Assembly (NCBI GenBank): GCA_009778835.1
Contig: WRFK01000118.1
Coordinates: forward strand, 1 to 5,440
Source of the DNA: Spirochaetaceae bacterium
Lineage (GTDB): Bacteria > Spirochaetota > Spirochaetia > CADAEX01
Direction of reading: 5' to 3'
Length of the DNA: 5,440 nt
Position numbers and translations under genes: made by a program. Every line of letters starts with the position of its first letter. Positions within the stretch are counted from its first letter, which is position 1. Of this stretch, positions 1 to 3,883 are shown in pieces. The notes beneath the pieces are model-generated. The model saw only the letters and a program-made list of their open reading frames with translations, was not told where the DNA came from and did no database searches.

Positions 1-356
1 AGAGCTGGGTTTGAAAGCCCATCTTCAAAAATAACAACCATACAATAATCAAGAACTTCTTTCTCTTCAACAAGAGGAATTCTTGACTGATAATCAATAA
101 AAATTACATCGCATACTCCATAGCCTGCTTCAACAAGTTCTGTTGTATCGTAACCTCTTGCTACGATTCTATGGATGTTTTTGTATGCAACTTCTGAAAC
201 CCATTTAAAACTTTCCCTGTTATCCGGGGGAAGTGTACCAATCTCCCTGTTTGTGTAGTCATATCTTAATCTTGGATCAGCAAGGTTGCCGAGAGTTGGT
301 CTTTTAACAAATTTCATTTGTCCAATTCTTTCATCTGAATGTTTTACAGCGCCCAT
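1..356 (-). CDS. Citrate-synthase-superfamily protein, second gene of tandem pair (3' end outside window)
   Basis: The N-terminal 118 codons of an open frame run off the left edge without a stop. The start is the ATG at 356-354. An AGGAG (371-367) lies 10 nt upstream, inside the end of the preceding gene, whose stop it overlaps by 13 bp in another frame, so translational coupling is likely. From about residue 53 the protein aligns collinearly with the neighbouring gene product: VARGYDTTELVEAGY here against VLRGFNVSDLAEAGY there, then SRIPLVEEKEVLDY against GRIPAENERKMLDY. This is the RGY...EL...G.(I/L)P pattern of the citrate synthase / citryl-CoA lyase N-terminal region. It differs in a roughly 45-residue N-terminal extension, in which NLADPRLRYDY is visible. 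The catalytic part lies outside the window, so activity cannot be judged. I infer that it pairs with the upstream paralogue. Confidence 0.85.
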   Translation of the reverse strand, partial: MGAVKHSDERIGQMKFVKRPTLGNLADPRLRYDYTNREIGTLPPDNRESFKWVSEVAYKNIHRIVARGYDTTELVEAGYGVCDVIFIDYQSRIPLVEEKEVLDYCMVVIFEDGLSNPA

Positions 357-1240
357 TTCTTATATTCTCCTGATTCTAACTGTTTTTTAGCATATTCCTG
401 TCTTTCTGATAAAGGTGGAACTTCTCTGTCTTCCGGACCAATGTATTTGATCATTGCAAGGTCAAGCATCTGAACCATCGGCTCGCTTCTTGATGCTGCC
501 CATGCTCTTGCTTTTTTAAGTGTATAAAGAGCATGACAAGCACAGCTGTAGCCTCTCATACATACACCAATTGTCCATGCTGCATTTGGGCCAAATCCCA
601 TGTCTGAAAGTGCTGTGTTACCAGCGCCAATCATGTTTACTGCAACATATGATCTGCCTTCTTCTGCTCTTCTTGCATAGAATTTCTCTTCAAGAGCTCT
701 CTGGAACTGGAGGAATACACCAGTAACTCCAAGTTCTTCCTGTTTGAGGTGTGTGGGCTCTGCTCTTGGGTCACCGTCAAGGTGCTGTGGCTGTCCCATA
801 CCCATTACTGCAAGACCTGCATCCATATACTCATTTACGCATTCAATAGCAACTTCTTTGATGCTTTTTCCTGTGTCAGCAGCTCTATCAAGGTATTTTT
901 TCATCATGTATCCATGTTGAGCACCTGGTCCATGAGCTCCGCCAAAGGTCATGATTGATGAAGCAACCGCAGCTGGAAGCATTGGGTGTCCATTCATAAC
1001 AGCTATAGCAGATACTGCTGATGGTGACATTGAGTGTTCAAGAAATTCTGCAACCTCATAATCAAGCATTTTTCTTTCATTTTCAGCAGGAATTCTTCCC
1101 TGGAAAATAACATACAGAGCATCTACGAATGTGTAGCCTGCTTCTGCAAGATCACTAACATTAAAACCGCGCAAAACTGTTTTTTCTTCTGTTTTATAAG
1201 AAATTGCAGTTTTCCTCTGGATCAATGGTTTCCGATCCAT
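344..1240 (-). CDS. Short citrate-synthase-fold protein, citryl-CoA lyase-like, with altered catalytic residues
   Basis: A 298-residue protein, similar in length to citryl-CoA lyases (about 260-300) and much shorter than the citrate synthase at 1537-2877. The start ATG (1240-1238) has AGGAGG at 1253-1248, 7 nt upstream. Superfamily landmarks seen: RGFNVSDLAEAGY (24-36), GRIPAENE (48-55), GGAHGPGAQ (100-108, matching GPLHGGANE, so H103 is the first catalytic His), GMGQPQHLDGDPRA (147-160, matching GFGHPxHxxGDPRA) and VNMIGAGNTALSDMGFGP (201-218, matching NVDGAxAAxLxDLGF). In this by-eye alignment the second catalytic His is Gln150 and the catalytic Asp is Ile204, while the Arg of DPR (R159) is kept. 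The frame is clean and the ribosome binding site strong, so it does not look like a decaying pseudogene. It could be the non-catalytic or altered partner in a heteromer with the next gene, or an enzyme using different chemistry. The superfamily assignment is firm; the reaction is unknown. Confidence 0.88.
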   Translation of the reverse strand: MDRKPLIQRKTAISYKTEEKTVLRGFNVSDLAEAGYTFVDALYVIFQGRIPAENERKMLDYEVAEFLEHSMSPSAVSAIAVMNGHPMLPAAVASSIMTFGGAHGPGAQHGYMMKKYLDRAADTGKSIKEVAIECVNEYMDAGLAVMGMGQPQHLDGDPRAEPTHLKQEELGVTGVFLQFQRALEEKFYARRAEEGRSYVAVNMIGAGNTALSDMGFGPNAAWTIGVCMRGYSCACHALYTLKKARAWAASRSEPMVQMLDLAMIKYIGPEDREVPPLSERQEYAKKQLESGEYKKWAL

Positions 1241-1268
1241 TCTCTCTCCTCCTATATTTAATATGGTG

Positions 1269-1311
1269 TTTTTATCTGGATTCTACAAACGCAGATAATA
1301 ACAGATAAAAA
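1269..1311 (-). other. Inverted repeat in the presumed 5' leader of the tandem genes
   Basis: TTTTTATCTG (1269-1278) and CAGATAAAAA (1302-1311) form perfect 10-bp arms around a 23-nt loop. An extra copy of CAGATAA at 1292-1298 lies exactly 10 bp from the one at 1302-1308. If transcription starts near 1321, as the candidate promoter suggests, the stem-loop would form in the leader about 15 nt upstream of the AGGAGG. It could affect stability or translation, or be a DNA-level site. It is AT-rich and not followed by a T-run in the reading direction, so it is not a convincing terminator. Confidence 0.4.
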
Positions 1312-1327
1312 TCAATATTTTTATACA

Positions 1328-1356
1328 ACTTTAAAATAATAGTTGCATAAAGTCAA
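1328..1356 (-). promoter_or_regulatory. Candidate sigma-A-type promoter for the tandem citrate-synthase-fold genes
   Basis: On the minus strand, TTGACT (1356-1351, 5 of 6 matches to TTGACA) is followed after 17 nt by TAAAGT (1333-1328, 4 of 6 matches to TATAAT). Transcription would start near 1321, giving a leader of about 80 nt. The -35 hexamer lies inside the ATAA-N7-TTAT dyad at 1347-1361, and the stronger dyad is centred about 65 bp upstream of the inferred start. That is the usual LysR-type geometry, which supports the promoter choice. The start site itself is inferred. Confidence 0.45.
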
Positions 1357-1361
1357 CTTAT
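1347..1361. promoter_or_regulatory. Second ATAA-N7-TTAT dyad (LysR-type / CcpC-like site)
   Basis: ATAA (1347-1350), seven bases, then TTAT (1358-1361). It contains the LysR T-N11-A core (T1348, A1360). Its centre (1354) is 32 bp from the centre of the stronger dyad, about three helical turns, so both could lie on one DNA face. It overlaps the -35 hexamer of the candidate minus-strand promoter. Local AT richness makes this short motif weak on its own; the spacing and overlap give it weight. Confidence 0.4.
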
Positions 1362-1375
1362 TTATTTTCATTTCT

Positions 1376-1396
1376 TTGATAACCCATGGTTATCAA
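1376..1396. promoter_or_regulatory. 21-bp palindromic operator containing ATAA-N7-TTAT (CcpC/LysR-type)
   Basis: Perfect 9-bp arms TTGATAACC (1376-1384) and GGTTATCAA (1388-1396) flank a CAT centre. The core is ATAA (1379-1382), seven bases, TTAT (1390-1393). This is the dyad recognised by Bacillus CcpC, the citrate-responsive LysR regulator of citZ and citB. It sits between divergent citrate-synthase-type genes, about 65 bp upstream of the inferred minus-strand start and about 120 bp upstream of the candidate plus-strand start. The palindrome is seen directly. The regulator family is inferred from motif and context, and no regulator gene is in the window. Confidence 0.65.
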
Positions 1397-1476
1397 TATC
1401 TTTTAGCTTTTTTATGAATTATATCAACAGGATTAGCTTAACTATTTTCATTGCAGCTATTTTATATTAAAATAGG

Positions 1477-1505
1477 CTTAAAATCAAGAAAAGTTTTTTT
1501 ATTAT
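1477..1505 (+). promoter_or_regulatory. Candidate promoter for the citrate synthase gene
   Basis: A -10-like TATTAT (1500-1505, 5 of 6 matches) lies 17 nt after a weak -35-like CTTAAA (1477-1482). It is about 30 bp upstream of the GGAGG ribosome binding site. The rest of the spacer (1397-1476) is very AT-rich and offers other weak hexamers, such as TTGCAG at 1451-1456, so the choice is tentative. No intrinsic terminator or riboswitch was recognised in the 296-bp divergent spacer. Confidence 0.3.
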
Positions 1506-1536
1506 AGGGAAAGTAAGCTTATTTTTTGGAGGAAAT

Positions 1537-2877
1537 ATGTCCACAGGGTTCATAGAAAGAATGAAAAACAAGATTTTAAGTACAAAAATAGATCCCAGTT
1601 TATATCCAAAATATAATGTAAAAAGAGGCCTTCGTAATAGCGATGAATCAGGAGTTCTTGTAGGACTTACAGAAATTGGAGATGTACACGGCTACATCTT
1701 TGATGAAGGAGAAATGCAGCCGGATGAAGGACGCCTGCTTTACAGGGGTGTAAATATAACAGAACTTGTAAAGGGAATTATCGCAGACAACAGACATGGC
1801 TTTGAGGAAACAACCTATTTTCTGCTTTTTGGGGAACTTCCTTCCAAATCAGAACTTGATGAATTCAATACTCTTCTTGACTCACACAGGACTCTTCCAC
1901 GCGGTTTTGCAGAAGATATGATTATGAGAGCCCCAAGCCACGATATAATGAATAAACTTGCCAGAAGTGTTTTGGTTTCCTATTCTTATGATAAAAATGC
2001 AGATGATATTGGCATTGATAATGTTTTAAGGCAATGTATAGAGCTTATAGCAAAACTTCCAACCATGGCAGCTTATGGGTATCAGGCAAAAGCCCATTAT
2101 CACGATGGAGAGAGTCTTCACATACACAGCCCAAAAACAGGTATTGGCACAGCGGAAAACCTTTTGCATCTTATACGAAGCGACAGTAAATATACAAAGC
2201 TTGAAGCGCAGGTTCTTGATCTTGCCCTTGTACTTCATGCAGAACATGGAGGAGGAAACAATTCAACTTTTACAAACCATGTTGTTACTTCGACAAATAC
2301 CGATACTTATGCGGCAATTGCAGCGGCATTATGTTCCATGAAAGGACCTCGTCATGGAGGGGCAAATAAAAAAGCCCTGAATATGATGGAAAATATTATG
2401 GAAAATGTAAAAGACTGGCAGGATGAAGATGAGATAGGAAACTACCTTAGAAAAATACTTAATAAAGAAGCTTTTGATAAAGCAGGGTTTATCTATGGAT
2501 ACGGACATGCAGTTTATACTCTCTCTGACCCAAGAGCAGTGCTTTTAAAAGAAAAAGCTTCTGACCTTGCAATTGAAAAAGGGCTTGAGGATGAATTCAA
2601 TCTTTTTACAAAAGTTGAAAAACTTGCACCGCAAGTTATCTCACAGGAAAAGCATTCGGAAAAAAGGGTATCTGCAAATGTGGATTTCTATTCCGGCTTT
2701 GTTTACAAGATGCTTAATATTCCAATAGCGCTTTATACGCCAATATTTGCAATTTCAAGAGTAGCAGGATGGTCTGCGCATAGAATAGAAGAGCTTATAA
2801 GCGGAGGAAGAATAATACGTCCTGCATATAAAAATGTTGCTCCAAGAAAAAAATACATTCCGCTGGCAGACAGGTAA
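1537..2877 (+). CDS. gltA: Citrate synthase (citrate/2-methylcitrate synthase), full length
   Basis: A 446-residue enzyme expected to condense oxaloacetate with acetyl-CoA (or propionyl-CoA) in the cytoplasm. GGAGG (1528-1532) lies 4 nt before the ATG, which fixes the start over the in-frame Met9. The N-terminal stretch KYNVKRGLRN (25-34) plus VLVGLTEIGDVHGY (40-53) is the longer N-terminus typical of clostridial homologues, followed by YRGVNITELVKG (69-80). Active-site landmarks are all present: LHAEHGGGNNSTF (233-245, substrate-binding H237), GPRHGGANKKA (270-280, catalytic H273), YGYGHAVYTLSDPRA (320-334, catalytic H324 and R333) and NVDFYSG (381-387, catalytic D383). The ISRVAGWSAHRIEE segment (406-419) carries the usual late arginines. 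It is divergent from the short citrate-synthase-fold pair and shares their control region. Sequence alone cannot separate citrate from methylcitrate synthase, so the symbol is the generic one. Unlike those two proteins, it shows no sign of degeneration. Confidence 0.93.
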   Translation: MSTGFIERMKNKILSTKIDPSLYPKYNVKRGLRNSDESGVLVGLTEIGDVHGYIFDEGEMQPDEGRLLYRGVNITELVKGIIADNRHGFEETTYFLLFGELPSKSELDEFNTLLDSHRTLPRGFAEDMIMRAPSHDIMNKLARSVLVSYSYDKNADDIGIDNVLRQCIELIAKLPTMAAYGYQAKAHYHDGESLHIHSPKTGIGTAENLLHLIRSDSKYTKLEAQVLDLALVLHAEHGGGNNSTFTNHVVTSTNTDTYAAIAAALCSMKGPRHGGANKKALNMMENIMENVKDWQDEDEIGNYLRKILNKEAFDKAGFIYGYGHAVYTLSDPRAVLLKEKASDLAIEKGLEDEFNLFTKVEKLAPQVISQEKHSEKRVSANVDFYSGFVYKMLNIPIALYTPIFAISRVAGWSAHRIEELISGGRIIRPAYKNVAPRKKYIPLADR

Positions 2878-2910
2878 AGCTGTCCTGGAAAGCTTATTAT
2901 AGTATATATA

Positions 2911-2936
2911 GAAAAAATAACCGGCTTTGTGGCCGG
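2911..2936 (-). terminator. GC-rich hairpin with T-tract reading on the minus strand
   Basis: CCGGC (2921-2925), a 6-nt loop and GCCGG (2932-2936) form a 5-bp all-GC stem. Read on the minus strand it is followed by TTATTTTTTC (2920-2911), an intrinsic-terminator layout. Read on the plus strand, no T-run follows (ATGTTAATAT). It lies 43 bp after the citrate synthase stop and 72 bp before purC. It may end antisense transcription coming from purC towards the synthase gene, act weakly in both directions, or be only a 3'-end stem. The stem is short. Confidence 0.45.
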
Positions 2937-2958
2937 ATGTTAATATAAAGGTATTCAG

Positions 2959-2986
2959 TTTTCGAGATAAGATCGTGTACCGAAAA
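2959..2986. promoter_or_regulatory. Possible operator upstream of purC: TTTTCG-N16-CGAAAA inverted repeat
   Basis: TTTTCG (2959-2964) and CGAAAA (2981-2986) are perfect 6-bp inverted arms with 16 nt between them. The right arm is preceded by C, giving CCGAAAAT. Bacillus PurR binds paired, oppositely oriented PurBoxes (core CCGAA) with a similar gap upstream of pur genes. The left arm here lacks the outer C and the flanks match the consensus poorly. Position, about 20 bp before the start codon of a purine gene, is the main reason to list it. A TAAGAT at 2968-2973 inside the repeat could be a -10 element. Confidence 0.25.
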
Positions 2987-3008
2987 TATTTTAAGTGAGG
3001 TTATAAAT

Positions 3009-3686
3009 ATGGAACTTGTTAAGACAGGAAAAACAAAAGATGTCTACAAATTGCCCGATGGCAACTATTTGCTCAAATTTAAAGATACTGTTACGGGCCA
3101 TCCGTCAGGCGAGTCTGACCCGGGCGGCAACGTAGTTGTAGGGTCTGTAGCGGGAGTCGGCTCAGGCGCACTTAAGATGTCGGTTTATTATTTTGAGCTT
3201 CTAAAAAAGCATAATATACCCTCTCACTATGTAAGCGCAGATTTGCCAAAAAGCGAAATGATTGTTAAGCCTGCGACAGCTTTTGGAAAAGGGTTGGAAT
3301 TCGTTGTGCGATACAAGGCAGTCGGAAGCTTTGTAAGAAGATTCGGCCTCTATTGTAAAGAAGGAGAGGAACTCCCCAAGATTTTTGAGGTTACACTAAA
3401 AGACGATGATCATGACGATCCTCCGGCAACAAGAGAAATACTTGCGGCGCTTAAACTTTTAACTCCTGCCCAGTATGATGAAATACAGAGTGAAACAATA
3501 AAAATCTGCGATCTTATTAAAAATGATCTTAAAAGCCGCGGACTTGAGCTAATTGATATAAAGGTAGAGTTTGGCATGGTTAATGGAAAAATCGCACTTA
3601 TTGATGAGGTAAGCCCCGGCAATATGCGCGTGTATCAAAATGGCAAAAAACTTGACTACCTTACACTCTCAAGCATGATAAAGTAA
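3009..3686 (+). CDS. purC: SAICAR synthetase (phosphoribosylaminoimidazole-succinocarboxamide synthase), divergent clostridial-type
   Basis: A 225-residue protein, slightly shorter than usual PurC (about 235-240). PurC ligates aspartate to CAIR with ATP in purine synthesis. GAGG (2997-3000) lies 8 nt before the ATG. Seen: the N-terminal GKTKDVY (7-13) matching the family's GKxKxxY nucleotide-binding strand, FVVRYKAVGSFVRRFG (98-113) matching the first family signature around R101, KDDDHDDP (131-138), and LIDIKVEFG (181-189), an exact match to the second signature. LIDEVSPGNMRVY (197-209) corresponds to DExSPDxxR, but the Asp after Pro is Gly204. Residues 34-53 (GESDPGGNVVVGSVAGVGSG) replace the usual loop with a glycine-rich stretch. 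I recall related proteins in Clostridia with these changes, so this is probably a subfamily rather than damage. No other pur gene is adjacent. SAICAR synthetase is the best call; altered specificity is possible. Confidence 0.87.
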   Translation: MELVKTGKTKDVYKLPDGNYLLKFKDTVTGHPSGESDPGGNVVVGSVAGVGSGALKMSVYYFELLKKHNIPSHYVSADLPKSEMIVKPATAFGKGLEFVVRYKAVGSFVRRFGLYCKEGEELPKIFEVTLKDDDHDDPPATREILAALKLLTPAQYDEIQSETIKICDLIKNDLKSRGLELIDIKVEFGMVNGKIALIDEVSPGNMRVYQNGKKLDYLTLSSMIK

Positions 3687-3835
3687 ACCCCTGGGGGCTG
3701 TCCAATAAGTTTAGAAGTATGATTTTTTATTCGTTTCTGTGTATAAGAATACAAAAAAGTAGGAATTGTTAGCAATCGATTTTAATTTTTATAAAAGAAA
3801 AATTAAAAATCATACTTCTCGGACAGCTCCGGGGT
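3687..3835. repeat. 149-bp imperfect palindrome between convergent genes (MITE-like or giant hairpin)
   Basis: The sequence begins one base after the purC stop. Left arm: ACCCC (3687-3691), TG, GGGGCTGTCC (3694-3703), a 9-nt insert, AGAAGTATGATTTTT (3713-3727). Right arm, inverted: AAAAATCATACTTCT (3805-3819), C, GGACAGCTCC (3821-3830), GGGGT (3831-3835). The 15-bp inner arms match perfectly and the 10-bp outer arms match 9 of 10. The 77-bp centre contains a small TGTAT/ATACA hairpin (3740-3753). GATTTTAATTTTT (3778-3790) can also pair with part of the right arm, so two folds compete. There is no coding capacity and no clear target duplication. It may be a miniature inverted-repeat element, or a bidirectional 3'-end structure for purC and the kinase. 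T-runs expected of simple terminators are absent at its edges. Confidence 0.7.
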
Positions 3836-3878
3836 AAAAAAGCGCTTCGGAAAAGCCAATCCCTCTTCGCATGAAGAG
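3836..3878 (-). terminator. Weak terminator region downstream of the histidine kinase gene
   Basis: On the minus strand after the kinase stop there is a hairpin with 6-bp stem CTCTTC/GAAGAG and a 4-nt loop (3878-3863). Then comes a 4-bp stem GCTT/AAGC (3856-3844), followed by GC and six T (3841-3836). The T-run placement suggests 3' end formation for the kinase transcript just before the large palindrome. Both stems are short, so the assignment is tentative. Confidence 0.35.
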
Positions 3879-3883
3879 TACCC

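Noticed and set aside
344..1240. Pseudogene call for the short citrate-synthase-like gene because of its lost catalytic residues
   Set aside because: The frame is intact, length fits the citryl-CoA lyase class, the ribosome binding site is strong and the coupled neighbour is also open, so altered function is more likely than decay.
749..1261. Plus-strand open frames opposite the tandem citrate-synthase-fold genes (for example 749-958 and 1034-1261)
   Set aside because: They lack good ribosome binding sites, have Cys/Phe/Ser-rich unlikely translations, and lie antisense to a gene with clear family motifs.
2877..2895. AAGCT/AGCTT hairpin right after the citrate synthase stop, with AGCTGTCC also found (inverted) in the right arm of the large palindrome
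   Set aside because: A 5-bp stem without a T-run is too weak for a terminator, and an 8-base match without the rest of the arm is not enough to call a decayed copy of the element.
2878..3008. Purine riboswitch in the purC leader
   Set aside because: The leader has only one clear GC hairpin and lacks the conserved three-way junction elements and paired loops of purine aptamers.
3687..3835. Complete insertion sequence
   Set aside because: At 149 bp there is no room for a transposase and no clear target-site duplication; only a miniature element or structural repeat can be argued.
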